DNA of 64,000 bases from Rhodovulum marinum (GCF_004343075.1 NZ_SLXP01000004.1:160325-224324); one strand, 5' to 3'. Positions 1-9,506 are shown, numbered from the stretch's first letter. A program made the numbers and translations. Notes: generated by a model not told the origin, from the sequence alone.

Positions 1-1
1 G

Positions 2-340
2 TCGGCGCTGTTGCTGGCCAAGGGCCTGCGCGGCAGCTACGCGCCCGAGGCCCCCGACGCCGAAGACCTGCCCCGGGCGGCGGTGCCGATCCTGCTTCGG
101 CTGGGTCTGGTGGCGGCGGTCTGCGGCATCATCGCGGGCTACGGCGTCCTCATGCAGAAGATCGGCTTCGTGCCCGCGACGGTGCTGACGGTGGCGGGCA
201 CGCTGGTCTTCGTGCTGGGCGAACGGCGTCCGCTGGTGGTGGGCGGCATGGCGCTGGGCATCGCGTTGGGCGCCTGGCTCGCCTTCGGCCAGGTCTTGGG
301 CGCCTACATGCCGCGCGGCACCTGGATTTCACTTTTCTAG
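2..340 (+). CDS. tctB: TctB-family small permease subunit, 5' end outside window
   Basis: This is the C-terminal part of the small four-helix membrane subunit of a tripartite tricarboxylate transporter. The reading frame is open to the left edge, so the true start lies outside. A TTG at 11 is in frame but has no ribosome site that can be judged. About three hydrophobic helices are visible (starting at AVPILLRLG, IGFVPATVL and LVVGGMALG), followed by a short tail ending WISLF. The next gene encodes the large TctA subunit 49 bases downstream, the usual TctB-TctA order. The binding protein TctC is probably further left. Family assignment rests on size, helices and context. Confidence 0.75.
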   Translation, partial: SALLLAKGLRGSYAPEAPDAEDLPRAAVPILLRLGLVAAVCGIIAGYGVLMQKIGFVPATVLTVAGTLVFVLGERRPLVVGGMALGIALGAWLAFGQVLGAYMPRGTWISLF

Positions 341-389
341 GGGCGCAAACCCGGCCCCGATCCCCGGGGCCGGCCCTTCGACGGACGGG

Positions 390-1931
390 ATGGACCCAAT
401 GGACCTATTGCTTGCCGCAGCCCAGGTCGCGCTTGCGCCCGCCGCCCTTCTGGCGGTGGTGGCGGGCACGCTGCTGGGCGTGGTCTTCGGCGCGATCCCG
501 GGGCTGACCTTCACCGTCGCCATGGCGCTGGTGGTGCCGATGTCGTTCTCGCTGGACACCGCGCCGGCCATCGGCCTGCTCTTGGGCACCTATATCGGGG
601 GGATGACCGGCGGGTCGGTCTCGGCGATCCTGGTGGGCATTCCGGGCACGCCATCGGCGGCGGCCACCGTTCTGGACGGCTATCAACTGACCCGCCGGGG
701 CAAGGCGTCGCTCGCACTCGGCACCGCGGTGGTGGCCTCGGCCTTCGGCGGCATCGTCAGCCTGATCGTCATGGTCGTCTCGGTCGACATGGTGGCGAAA
801 CTGGCGCTGCGGTTCGGCCCGGCGGAAACCTTCGGGCTTCTGCTTTTCGGGCTGTCCACCATCTGCGGGCTGGCGCAGAAATCCTTGGTCAAGGGGCTGA
901 TCTCGGGCATCCTCGGCCTGCTCGTCATGACCATCGGCATCGACGAGATGGAGGGCGTCCAGCGCCTGACCTTCGGCACCATCGTCCTGCAACAGGGCGT
1001 CAGCCTGCTGGTGGCGATGATCGCGCTGTTCGCGGTGCCGCACGTGATCGACGCCTTCGTGAAATACTATACCGGCGAGCGCAAGGTCGAGGCGGTGGCC
1101 GATGTCCGCGCCGAACTGCCCACCATCCGCGACATCCTGCGCGATTTCTGGTTGATGCTGCGCTGCGCGCTTCTGGGCACCGGCATCGGCGCGATCCCCG
1201 GCACCGGCGGGCCCATCGCGGCCTTCCTCGCCTATGCCCATGCCCGGAAATCGTCGAAACGCCCCGAACGCTTCGGCAAGGGCGAGATGGCCGGCGTCGT
1301 GGCCCCCGAGACCGCGAACAACGCGGTGACGGGGGGCGCGATGATCCCGCTTCTGTCGCTGGGCATCCCGGGCGACCCGGCCACCGCGATCCTTCTGTCG
1401 GGGCTCTTGATCCACGGGCTGATCCCGGGGCCGATGCTGTTTCTTCAGAACCCCGGCGAGATCTACCAGATCTACCTCGCGATCATCGTGGCCTATATCG
1501 CCGTCGTCGCGATCCAGCTTCTGGGCATCCGCTTCTTCGTGCAGGTCTTGCGCGTGCCTGCCCACCTGCTGGCGGTCGGCATCATCATCATGTGCGCCTA
1601 TGGCGCCTTCGCGATCCGCAACTCGGTCTTCGACGTGGTCTCGGTCGGGGTGCTGGGGGCGATGGCCTACGGGCTGACGCGCGTCGGCATCCCGCTGACC
1701 CCGATCATCCTCGGCCTCGTCCTCGGCCCGTCGATCGAGCGTGAATTCCGCACCGCGATGATCCTGTCCGAGGGCGACCCGTCCGTTTTCGTCGCCAGCA
1801 TCCCGGGGGCCGTCTTCCTGGGCCTCGCCGCGCTTGTCGTCGGCGCCCAGGTGCTGCGCGCCGCCCGCGCCACGCTTTCCGCCCGCAGAACGGAGGAGAA
1901 GTCCCGTGCTTCAGTCACCCCATCCGAATGA
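390..1931 (+). CDS. tctA: TctA-family large permease of a tripartite tricarboxylate transporter
   Basis: This is a 513-residue polytopic inner-membrane protein, the normal TctA size. The family signature is near residues 70-110: GTYIGGMTGGS, then ILVGIPGTPSAA and a conserved DGYQL. A second copy-like segment, IPGTGGPIAAFLA, lies near residue 270, as expected for the two-fold repeat of TctA. It would carry a carboxylate across the membrane with TctB and a periplasmic TctC. ATG 390 is used; ATG 399 is in frame and equally possible because neither has a strong ribosome site. The 3' end overlaps the next gene by 26 bases. The downstream catabolic enzymes suggest the substrate is a sugar acid or similar carboxylate, which is an inference. 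Confidence 0.9.
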   Translation: MDPMDLLLAAAQVALAPAALLAVVAGTLLGVVFGAIPGLTFTVAMALVVPMSFSLDTAPAIGLLLGTYIGGMTGGSVSAILVGIPGTPSAAATVLDGYQLTRRGKASLALGTAVVASAFGGIVSLIVMVVSVDMVAKLALRFGPAETFGLLLFGLSTICGLAQKSLVKGLISGILGLLVMTIGIDEMEGVQRLTFGTIVLQQGVSLLVAMIALFAVPHVIDAFVKYYTGERKVEAVADVRAELPTIRDILRDFWLMLRCALLGTGIGAIPGTGGPIAAFLAYAHARKSSKRPERFGKGEMAGVVAPETANNAVTGGAMIPLLSLGIPGDPATAILLSGLLIHGLIPGPMLFLQNPGEIYQIYLAIIVAYIAVVAIQLLGIRFFVQVLRVPAHLLAVGIIIMCAYGAFAIRNSVFDVVSVGVLGAMAYGLTRVGIPLTPIILGLVLGPSIEREFRTAMILSEGDPSVFVASIPGAVFLGLAALVVGAQVLRAARATLSARRTEEKSRASVTPSE

Positions 1932-3804
1932 CCGCCCCGACACACCGCTCGAGGCGCAGATGCGCGAACGCGCCCGCGCGCTGGCCGAAACCGGGGGCGT
2001 GGCGCAGGCGCTGGAGGCCGGCCGCCTGCCCGCGCAGGCCACGCTGACGCTCTCCGAAGGGCTGGTGCTTGGCCTCTTGCGCCAGGGCGTGCGCACCTTC
2101 TTCGCGATCTTCGGCCATGGCTCCACCGATCTCGGCAACGTCCTGCGCGTCTATGCCGAGGAGGGGCAGGTGAGCGTGATCCACTGCCGCAACGAGGTCG
2201 AGATGGCGCACGCCGCCACGGCGCACGCCTGGGTCTATGGCGAAACCCCCGCCGTGGTGACCTCGATCGGGCCGGGCGCGCTGCAGGCGATGGCGGGCTC
2301 GCTCGCGGCGGCGTCCAACGGGGTGGGCGTCTACCACATCTACGGCGACGAGACGACGCGGGGCGAAGGCTACAACATGCAGCAGGTGCCCAAGCCCGAA
2401 CAGGGCATGTTCGGCCGGATCACCGCGCTGATGGGTCAGTCCTACACGCTCCACACGCCCGAGGCGCTGCGCGAATGCCTGCGCCGCGGCACCGCCTGCA
2501 CGCACCACCCCTTCAAGGCCGGGCCGTTCTTCATCCTTCTGCCGATCAACACCCAGCCGCAGCAGGCCGAACTGAACCTCGCCACGCTGCCCGGCCGGCT
2601 GGACATGCCCCGCATGGCCCCCGCGGGCGGCAGCGGGGTGTTCGAACGGGCGGGCGCGCTGCTTGCCAAGGCCCAACGCCCGGTCATCAAGGCCGGCGGC
2701 GGCACCCGTGGCGCCCCCGCCGCGATCCGCCGTCTGGCCGAACACCTGGGCGCAGCGGTGGTGCTGTCGCCCGGCTCCACCGGCGTGTTGCCCGACGCGC
2801 ATCCACAGAACATGCATGTCGGCGGCTCCAAGGGTTCGATCAGCGGCAATTTCGCGATGGAACAGGCCGACCTGGTGATCTTCGCGGGCTCGCGCGGGGT
2901 GTGCCAGGCCGATTGCTCGGGCGTGGGCTATCCCAACGCGCGCGCCGTCATCAACATCAACGGCGATCTGGACGACGTGTCCCACTATGCCAACACGAAC
3001 TGCCTGCCGGGCGATGTGGGCGCGGTGGCCGAACGCCTGATCGCCGCGACCGAGCGCGCCGACCGCCCCGACTGGCTGGCCGCCTGCGCGGCGAAGAAAG
3101 CCGAATGGGCCGCCTTCAAGGCCAGCCGCCTGTCGGCCCCGCCGATGCACGACGCCGCCTTCGACCGGCCCTGCCTGACCCAGCCGGCCGCCATCGGCGC
3201 GGTCGCCCGCTTCGCCAAGGCCCACAATGCCATCAAGTTCTTCGACGCGGGCGACGTGCAGGCCAACGGCTTCCAGATCGTCGAGGATGACGCGCCCGGC
3301 GAAACCTTCACCGAAACCGGCGCCTCCTACATGGGCTTCGCGGTCTCGGCGCTGATGGGGGCGGCGGGCGCGCGCGACCCGAAATACGCCATCGCGTTTA
3401 CCGGCGACGGGTCCTTCATGATGAACCCGCAGGTGCTGATCGACGCGGTGGAGCACGGGGTGAAGGGCATGATCGCGCTCTTCGACAACCGCCGGATGGC
3501 CGCGATCACCGGCCTGCAATACGCCCAATACGGCGTGGAATTCGCCACCAATGACAGCGTGGCGGTGGACTATGTGCAGATGGCCGGATCGGTCGCGGGG
3601 GTCAAGGCCGTCCATGGCGGCCACAGCCTCAGCGAGCTGGAGGCCGCGCTGAAAGCGGCCCACGCCCATGACGGCCTCTCGCTGGTGCACATCCCCGTCT
3701 ACAACGGGCGCGATCCGGTCTCGGAAATGGGCGCCTATGGCAGCTGGAATGTCGGCAACTGGGTCGACGACGTCCAGTCGCGCTACCTGCAACAGAAGAT
3801 CTGA
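1906..3804 (+). CDS. Thiamine-diphosphate-dependent enzyme, IolD/acetolactate-synthase-like
   Basis: The 632-residue protein has the three-domain layout of the acetolactate synthase superfamily. The N-terminal pyrimidine domain holds the likely catalytic Glu97 in CRNEVEMAHAA, and the C-terminal domain has the GDG...N thiamine-diphosphate/Mg motif starting at residue 500 (GDGSFMMNPQ, then FDNRR). The segment FFAIFGHGS and the RNE motif resemble IolD, the C-C hydrolase of inositol catabolism, more than true acetolactate synthases. GTG 1906 is chosen because GGAGGAG lies 7 bases upstream; the longer frame from 1834 has a low-complexity start inside tctA. Operon context with an aldehyde dehydrogenase and a sugar-acid dehydratase suggests cleavage or decarboxylation of a keto acid. 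The exact reaction is unknown. Confidence 0.85.
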   Translation: MLQSPHPNDRPDTPLEAQMRERARALAETGGVAQALEAGRLPAQATLTLSEGLVLGLLRQGVRTFFAIFGHGSTDLGNVLRVYAEEGQVSVIHCRNEVEMAHAATAHAWVYGETPAVVTSIGPGALQAMAGSLAAASNGVGVYHIYGDETTRGEGYNMQQVPKPEQGMFGRITALMGQSYTLHTPEALRECLRRGTACTHHPFKAGPFFILLPINTQPQQAELNLATLPGRLDMPRMAPAGGSGVFERAGALLAKAQRPVIKAGGGTRGAPAAIRRLAEHLGAAVVLSPGSTGVLPDAHPQNMHVGGSKGSISGNFAMEQADLVIFAGSRGVCQADCSGVGYPNARAVININGDLDDVSHYANTNCLPGDVGAVAERLIAATERADRPDWLAACAAKKAEWAAFKASRLSAPPMHDAAFDRPCLTQPAAIGAVARFAKAHNAIKFFDAGDVQANGFQIVEDDAPGETFTETGASYMGFAVSALMGAAGARDPKYAIAFTGDGSFMMNPQVLIDAVEHGVKGMIALFDNRRMAAITGLQYAQYGVEFATNDSVAVDYVQMAGSVAGVKAVHGGHSLSELEAALKAAHAHDGLSLVHIPVYNGRDPVSEMGAYGSWNVGNWVDDVQSRYLQQKI

Positions 3805-3811
3805 GGGACAC

Positions 3812-5254
3812 ATGTATCACGACCTGGACCTGTTCATCGGCGGCGACTGGCGCGCGGCCAGCGACGGCGCGAAAAAGGGCGTCCACGACCCCGCGACCGA
3901 GGAACGGCTCGGCACCATCGCGGTGGCGACCGAGGCCGATATCGACGCGGCCCTTCAGGCGGCCAGCGACGGGTTCGCCCGGTGGCGCCAGACCGGCACA
4001 TGGGACCGGGGCGCGGTGCTGCGCCGCGTGGCCGACCTGATCCGCGCCCGCACCGATGAAATCGCCACGCTGATGTCGCTGGAAACCGGCAAGCCGCTGG
4101 CCGAGGCCAAGGGCGAAACCGGCGCCGCCGCCGACCAGTTCGAATGGTATGCCGAGGAAACCAAGCGCATCTACGGCCAGATCATCGAGGCCCGCACCCC
4201 CGACTCCCGCATGGCCGTGATCTATCAACCCGTAGGCGTGGTCGCGGCCTTCAGCGCCTGGAACTTCCCCGCCCTTCTGCCCGCGCGCAAGATCGCCGCC
4301 GCGCTGGGCGCGGGCTGCGCGATCATCATCAAACCGGCGGGCGAGGCCCCGGCCTCTTGCGCCGCGCTGGTCCGTGCCTGCCACGACGCGGGCGTGCCGC
4401 CGGGCGCGGTCAACTTCCTGACCGGCAATTCGGGGATGATCGCCGAACGGCTGATCGCCTCGCCCATCGTGCGCAAGGTCTCGGTCACCGGCTCGGTCCC
4501 GGTGGGCAAGGAGATCCTGCGGCTCGCCGCCGACGGCGTGAAACGCGTCTCGATGGAACTGGGCGGCCACGGCCCCGTGCTGATCTTCGACGACGTGGAC
4601 GCCGAGAAGGTCGCCGAAACCTGCGCCGCCACCAAGTTCCGCAATTGCGGCCAGGTCTGCATCTCGCCCACCCGGTTCTACGTCCACGAAAGCCAGTATG
4701 ACCGCTTCTCCAAACGCTTCGCCGAGGTGGCCAACGGGCTGAAACTGGGCCGCGGGCTGGACGAGGGCGTGCAGATGGGGCCGATGGCGAATGCCCGCGG
4801 CCTGTCCACCATCCAGGACCTCGTGGCCGACGCGGTCGACAAGGGCGCCGAGATCCTCGCCGGCGGCCGCCGCCCCGAGGGCATCAACCGCGGCTTCTTC
4901 TACGCGCCGACCGTGCTGGGCCACGTCCCCGACGACGCCCGCGTGATGCACGAGGAACCCTTCGGCCCGATCGCCCCCATCACCCCTTTCCGCGACTACG
5001 ACGAGGTGATGGAGCGGGCCAATTCGCTGCCCTTCGGGCTGGCGGGCTACGTCTTCTCGAACGATCTGACCACCGCCACCAAGGCCTACGAGGATCTCGA
5101 ATGCGGCATGATCGGCGTGAACGAGATGCTGCTCGCCACCGCCGAGGCGCCCTTCGGCGGCATCAAGGAAAGCGGGATGGGCCGCGAGGGCGGATCGCTG
5201 GGGATCCACGACTATCTCGACCCGAAATACGTCAAGATGAAGCTCGCGCGGTAA
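3812..5254 (+). CDS. NAD(P)-dependent aldehyde dehydrogenase
   Basis: The 480 residues cover the whole aldehyde dehydrogenase fold. The catalytic Cys283 sits in NCGQVCISPTR and the general base Glu249 in MELGGHGP. The Rossmann/NAD segment has WNFPALLPARKIAAALGAG and the substrate-side IIKPAGEAP motif. It resembles the succinate-semialdehyde / alpha-ketoglutarate-semialdehyde branch, which fits a neighbouring sugar-acid dehydratase. ATG 3812 begins 7 bases after the previous stop with GAGGGA just upstream; an in-frame extension to 3668 lies entirely within the previous gene and is rejected. It probably oxidises the aldehyde released in the same pathway to a carboxylate. Substrate cannot be read from sequence. 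Confidence 0.9.
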   Translation: MYHDLDLFIGGDWRAASDGAKKGVHDPATEERLGTIAVATEADIDAALQAASDGFARWRQTGTWDRGAVLRRVADLIRARTDEIATLMSLETGKPLAEAKGETGAAADQFEWYAEETKRIYGQIIEARTPDSRMAVIYQPVGVVAAFSAWNFPALLPARKIAAALGAGCAIIIKPAGEAPASCAALVRACHDAGVPPGAVNFLTGNSGMIAERLIASPIVRKVSVTGSVPVGKEILRLAADGVKRVSMELGGHGPVLIFDDVDAEKVAETCAATKFRNCGQVCISPTRFYVHESQYDRFSKRFAEVANGLKLGRGLDEGVQMGPMANARGLSTIQDLVADAVDKGAEILAGGRRPEGINRGFFYAPTVLGHVPDDARVMHEEPFGPIAPITPFRDYDEVMERANSLPFGLAGYVFSNDLTTATKAYEDLECGMIGVNEMLLATAEAPFGGIKESGMGREGGSLGIHDYLDPKYVKMKLAR

Positions 5255-5263
5255 GGGGTTATA

Positions 5264-6994
5264 ATGAGTGACGAAACCAAGGCGCGCGGCCTCGCCCGCG
5301 GGCTGACCAACTACGGCGACCGCGATTTCTCGGTCTACCTGCGCAACTCCTTCGCAGCCTCCATGGGCTATTCCCGCGAGGTGCTGAAGAAACCCATCGT
5401 CGGCATCGCCAACAGCGCGTCGGGCTTCAACAACTGCCACCGCCATTTCCCCGAACTGATCGAGGCGGTCAAACGCGGCGTGCTGCTCGGCGGCGGGCTG
5501 CCCATCGACTTTCCCACCATCTCGCTGGGCGAGGTGTTCCTGAACCCCACCAGCCTGAAATTCCGCAACCTCATGGCCATGGACACCGAGGAGATGATCC
5601 GCGCCCAGCCGATGGATGCGGTCGTGTTGGTGGGCGGCTGCGACAAGACCGTGCCCGCGCAGCTGATGGGGGCCGCCTCCGCCGACCTTCCGGCGGTGCA
5701 ACTGGTCGCCGGGCCGATGATGACCTCGCGCCATGGCAGCGAGCGGCTGGGCGCCTGCACCGATTGCCGGCGGTTCTGGGGCAAGTACCGCGCGGGCGAG
5801 ATCTCGACCGAGGAGATCAACGAGATCGAGGGGCGGCTGGCCACCACCGCGGGCACCTGCGCGGTGATGGGCACGGCCTCCACCATGGCCTGCATCGCCG
5901 AAACGCTGGGCATCGCGCTGCCCGGCACCGCGGCCATTCCCGCCGTCCACGCCGACCGCCTGCGCGCGGCCGAGGCGTCCGGCCTCGCCGCCGCCCGAAT
6001 GATCGACACCCCGATCCGCCCCAGCCAGGTCATCACCGAGAAATCCGTCGAGAACGCGCTGCGCGTCCTCTTGGCGCTGGGCGGCTCGACCAACGCGATC
6101 ATCCACCTGACCGCCGTCGCCGGGCGGCTGGGCCTCGACATCCCTCTGGCCCGCCTCAACGAACTCTCCGACGAAACCCCCGTGCTGGTGAACCTGAAAC
6201 CCGTCGGCAACCATTACATGGAGGATTTCTTCTTCGCGGGCGGGGTGGGCGCCGTCTTGCGCGAACTGAAACCGCTTCTGCATCTCGACACGCTGACCGT
6301 CACCGGCGAAACGCTGGGCGACCGGCTGGAGCAGGACCCCGGCTTTGTCGACCGCACCGTGATCGCCAGCGCCGGGGAGCCCCTCGAACCCCAGGGCGGC
6401 CTTGTCGCGCTTTTCGGCAACCTCGCGCCCCGCGGCGCGATCCTGAAACGCTCGGCCGCCGACAAAAGCCTGTTCGAACACGAGGGCAGGGCGGTGGTCT
6501 TTTCTTCGCTCGAAGACCTCGCCACCCGCATCGACGACCCCGATCTCGACATCGCACCCGACGACATCATGGTGCTGCAGAACGCAGGCCCCAAAAGTGC
6601 CTCCGGCATGCCCGAGGCGGGCTATCTGCCGATCCCGAAAAAGCTGTCCTCCAAGGGCCTCAAGGACATGATCCGCATCTCGGACGCGCGCATGTCGGGC
6701 ACCGCCTTCGGCACTATCGTCCTGCATGTCGCCCCCGAGGCCGCCATCGGCGGGCCGCTGGCTCTTGTCCGCACCGGCGACCGGATTCGCCTGTCGGTGG
6801 CGAACAAGCGCATCGAACTCCTCGTCGACGAGGCCGAACTCGACCGTCGCCGCGCCGAATGGACCAGCGAGATCGTCCCCCCCGACCAGCGCCGCGGCTA
6901 TGACCGGCTTTATGCCGAACACGTGCTACAGGCCGACGAGGGCTGCGATTTCACCTTTCTCAAGCCGCAACAGGGGCCCGGCACGGCGGGCTGA
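5264..6994 (+). CDS. IlvD/Edd-family dehydratase, sugar-acid type
   Basis: This is a 576-residue iron-sulfur dehydratase. Three cysteines expected to hold the cluster are present: Cys58 (GFNNCHRH), Cys126 (GGCDKTVPAQ, with Lys128 as the likely carbamylated Mg ligand) and Cys199 (AGTCAVMG). The late DARMSGTAFGT motif carries the catalytic serine. The residue pattern and length fit arabonate/xylonate/galactonate-type dehydratases better than dihydroxy-acid dehydratase of branched-chain synthesis. It would turn an aldonate into a 2-keto-3-deoxy acid. It starts 9 bases after the aldehyde dehydrogenase and closes the operon. Transporter, dehydratase, thiamine enzyme and dehydrogenase together suggest a sugar-acid route; the particular sugar is not known. 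Confidence 0.88.
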   Translation: MSDETKARGLARGLTNYGDRDFSVYLRNSFAASMGYSREVLKKPIVGIANSASGFNNCHRHFPELIEAVKRGVLLGGGLPIDFPTISLGEVFLNPTSLKFRNLMAMDTEEMIRAQPMDAVVLVGGCDKTVPAQLMGAASADLPAVQLVAGPMMTSRHGSERLGACTDCRRFWGKYRAGEISTEEINEIEGRLATTAGTCAVMGTASTMACIAETLGIALPGTAAIPAVHADRLRAAEASGLAAARMIDTPIRPSQVITEKSVENALRVLLALGGSTNAIIHLTAVAGRLGLDIPLARLNELSDETPVLVNLKPVGNHYMEDFFFAGGVGAVLRELKPLLHLDTLTVTGETLGDRLEQDPGFVDRTVIASAGEPLEPQGGLVALFGNLAPRGAILKRSAADKSLFEHEGRAVVFSSLEDLATRIDDPDLDIAPDDIMVLQNAGPKSASGMPEAGYLPIPKKLSSKGLKDMIRISDARMSGTAFGTIVLHVAPEAAIGGPLALVRTGDRIRLSVANKRIELLVDEAELDRRRAEWTSEIVPPDQRRGYDRLYAEHVLQADEGCDFTFLKPQQGPGTAG

Positions 6995-7052
6995 ACGCCC
7001 GCCCGCCGCGCCCCCGCGCGGGCCGTCAACGATCTGTGGCGGAATTGTGGCG

Positions 7053-7081
7053 TTGTTCCGTTGGGCCCGTTTGATTAACAT
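7053..7081 (+). promoter_or_regulatory. Possible sigma-70-type promoter
   Basis: TTGTTC and TAACAT are separated by 17 bases in an AT-richer stretch between the dehydratase and the next gene. A short inverted repeat, GCCACGCCGTGGC at 7102-7114, lies just downstream and could be an operator. Matches to consensus are partial (3/6 and 4/6), so this is a suggestion only. The rest of 6995-7187 shows no gene. Confidence 0.3.
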
Positions 7082-7187
7082 GTGCCATGGGGGTGTGGGC
7101 TGCCACGCCGTGGCAACGGGGTGGATCAGCCGCACGAATTGAATTTATCCGTTTGCCGGATTGTCCCACGTTGGGGGGTGGGCGCGC

Positions 7188-9434
7188 ATGGGCGAAAGGA
7201 CGGGTGCGGGGCCATCGCTGTCGGGTTCCGACGCGGTCGGGGGTGACCACGCCAGGATCGCGGAACTTCTGAACTCCGAGGCGTGGGAAAAGCGCCTCGA
7301 AGAGGCGCGCCGCCAGCGCGAGAAAGCCCTTGCCGAAAAGGCCGCTAGGGGCGTCCCATCCGCGCGCGATCCCGCCAGCGCCCCCCGGGCCGACCGCCGC
7401 GATCCGCCCGTCGCGCCCGGATCCGGCGCGGCGCGCGTCGTCGCCGCGCTGCGCGCCGCGCGCGGCGCGGGCGGGGCGCCGGGGGCGGCCCCCCTGCCGC
7501 CGATCCACGTTGCCACGCGCCGCGTGGCCCAGCCCGCGCCGGGGCCGCTTGCCGATGCCGGCCCGATGCCGAATCGGCCCTCGTCGGTGCCGCACCGCAG
7601 CCCGCCCTTGCCCTCATCGCTGCCCGAACCGTCCGGCGGCGCACCGTCTCCGCCGCGGTTGGAAACCGCGCTGGCCCGCGCGCGGGGGGGCGGGGGCAGG
7701 GGCGGGGCGCGCGAGGCGTTGCGCACGCCCCCGCGCGGGCAATGGCGCGCCTTCGTCGCCGGTGCCTTTGCGCTGGGTCTGACGGTCGGGGTGGGGGCCA
7801 CCCAGCTTCCCCGCCTGTTCGATCGCGGCACCGCGGCCGATCCCGCCGCCGTCCCGCTGGCGCTTGTACCCGAGACGCCCGCCGCCGCGCCCCTGCCTGC
7901 CGGTGACCGCCCGCGGCCGGCGCGGCCCGCGCCGCTGCCCGCACCATCCCTGGCCGACAGTGGCGTCGAGGCGCTGGAGCCGCTGCGCGCTCCCGCGCCG
8001 GCCATCGCGACCGAGTTCGGCGCGCTGTCCATGCCCGTCCCGGCGGCGATGCCGGCACAGCCCGCGCCCGGCACGGCCGATGCCGCCGCCGCGCGCCCGG
8101 TCAGCGCAGATCCGGTGGTCTGGGACAGCGCGGTTCCGGCGCAGGCGGGCGGGGCGCCCGCGCCCGCGATCCCGGCCGATGGCAGCGATCCGGCGAGTGC
8201 GTCCGCCCTGGCCGCCATGACCGCCGCGGTGGCGGGGCGGCTGCCATCGGCCGAACACCGTCTGCCCGGACGCCCGGTCATGCCGGGCGTTCCCGCGCCT
8301 GCCGAACCGGCGCTGCGCCCCGCGCCGGCGCCGGCCCCGGGCGTGATCGACATCGCCGCGCCGATCCTGCCCCCGGACGCGCCGCCGGTCGACCTGACCG
8401 CGCCCGCGCCCCGGGTGACGGTCGCGCTGCCCGGCCTGCCGGCGCTACGCGCGCCGCGGCCCCAGCCGGGCCTGCCGCTGGCCGCGCCTGCGGCGCCTGC
8501 GCCGTCGCTGCCCTCGGTCTTGGCCGAACTGGCGCCCTTTGCCCTGCCGGCGGCGGCTCCGGCCGCCCCGGCGGTCCGCATCGCATCGCTCGGGGGGCGG
8601 CCGGGGCTGGCGGTGCCCGCGGCCCGGCCCGCCGTTCTGCCCCGGCTGGACAGCGACCCCGCGCCGGTCGGCCCCGCGCTGTCGGCGCCGCGCGTCGCGG
8701 CCGCGCTGGCGGTGCCTGTCCCGCCGCCCGCCGATCCCGCGCCGCGGCTGGTCGCGATGGCCGCCGCCGCCCTGCCGGCCCGGTCCGTCCCCGCCGCCCG
8801 CCCGCCGCGCCCGGCCGCCGCCGACCCGGCGCCCGCACCGCTGGCGCGCGTGGCCGCTCCGGCACCGTGGGCCGGGACCGCCGCGCCGGTGGTGCCCGGC
8901 CTCGATCCCGCGCCCGCCCTGGCCGCCCCAGACGCGGCCGGGCGGCTGCGGCTGGCGCTGGCCCTACCGGCGGCCCCCGCGCCCGGGGCCGGCATCGCGC
9001 CCGACCCACAGCCCGCCGCCGCGCCGCCCCCGCCTGCACCGCCCGGCGCCGGGGCCTTCGTCGCGCTTTACGTGCCCGACACCGTCCCGGACGAGACCGT
9101 GCAACAGATCGCCACCACGCTGTCGGGGGCCGGGTACCGGATGGCCGCGCCCGCACGGGTGCGCTTTGCCATCGGCCGCACGAACATCCGCTACTACCAC
9201 CACCGCGACGCCCCGGCCGCGCGCGCGCTGGCCCGCGCGCTGGGCGCGGTCGCGCGCGATTTCACCGATGCGCGGCGCCGGCCGGCGCCCGGCCGGGTGG
9301 AACTGTGGGTCGCCGGCGACGGGCAGGGCACGGTGCGCGCGGCCAGGTCGGCCGCCCGACCCGGCACGCCCCCCACCGCGGCGGACCTGAAGACCCGGCT
9401 GATCCGGAAGCTTCGCCAGGCGAGGGCCGAATGA
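7188..9434 (+). CDS. Pro/Ala-rich single-pass membrane protein with C-terminal globular domain, unknown function
   Basis: The 748-residue protein has an acidic/basic helical N-terminus (EAWEKRLEEARRQREKALAEK, residues about 29-49). A disordered stretch follows, then one transmembrane helix near residue 186-206 (FVAGAFALGLTVGVGA). About 400 residues of Pro/Ala-rich linker come next, then a folded C-terminal domain from about residue 620 (FVALYVPDTVPDETVQQIA, then GRTNIRYYHHRD). That last domain reminds me of LytR C-terminal or SPOR-like periplasmic domains, but I cannot assign it. The expected topology is cytoplasmic N-terminus and periplasmic linker. ATG 7188 is preferred over TTG 7161 because of the G-rich site before it. 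It lies 72 bases before the glycosyltransferase group and may span the periplasm to reach the envelope. Confidence 0.6.
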   Translation: MGERTGAGPSLSGSDAVGGDHARIAELLNSEAWEKRLEEARRQREKALAEKAARGVPSARDPASAPRADRRDPPVAPGSGAARVVAALRAARGAGGAPGAAPLPPIHVATRRVAQPAPGPLADAGPMPNRPSSVPHRSPPLPSSLPEPSGGAPSPPRLETALARARGGGGRGGAREALRTPPRGQWRAFVAGAFALGLTVGVGATQLPRLFDRGTAADPAAVPLALVPETPAAAPLPAGDRPRPARPAPLPAPSLADSGVEALEPLRAPAPAIATEFGALSMPVPAAMPAQPAPGTADAAAARPVSADPVVWDSAVPAQAGGAPAPAIPADGSDPASASALAAMTAAVAGRLPSAEHRLPGRPVMPGVPAPAEPALRPAPAPAPGVIDIAAPILPPDAPPVDLTAPAPRVTVALPGLPALRAPRPQPGLPLAAPAAPAPSLPSVLAELAPFALPAAAPAAPAVRIASLGGRPGLAVPAARPAVLPRLDSDPAPVGPALSAPRVAAALAVPVPPPADPAPRLVAMAAAALPARSVPAARPPRPAAADPAPAPLARVAAPAPWAGTAAPVVPGLDPAPALAAPDAAGRLRLALALPAAPAPGAGIAPDPQPAAAPPPPAPPGAGAFVALYVPDTVPDETVQQIATTLSGAGYRMAAPARVRFAIGRTNIRYYHHRDAPAARALARALGAVARDFTDARRRPAPGRVELWVAGDGQGTVRAARSAARPGTPPTAADLKTRLIRKLRQARAE

Positions 9435-9506
9435 CCGGATGCCGCAACACCAGGAACCGGCCCGTGGGGGCGGGCCGGACGACCCATTGGGGATCGAGGG
9501 GAAACC

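Noticed and set aside
3629-6922. Very long open frame on the minus strand (over 1000 codons)
   Set aside because: It lies opposite the aldehyde dehydrogenase and dehydratase genes, which have full catalytic motifs. High GC removes stop codons from the opposite strand, and the translation is His/Gly/Ala/Asp-rich without any family pattern.
6995-7030. Rho-independent terminator after the dehydratase gene
   Set aside because: There is GC-rich imperfect pairing but no clean stem and no T run, so I did not list it.
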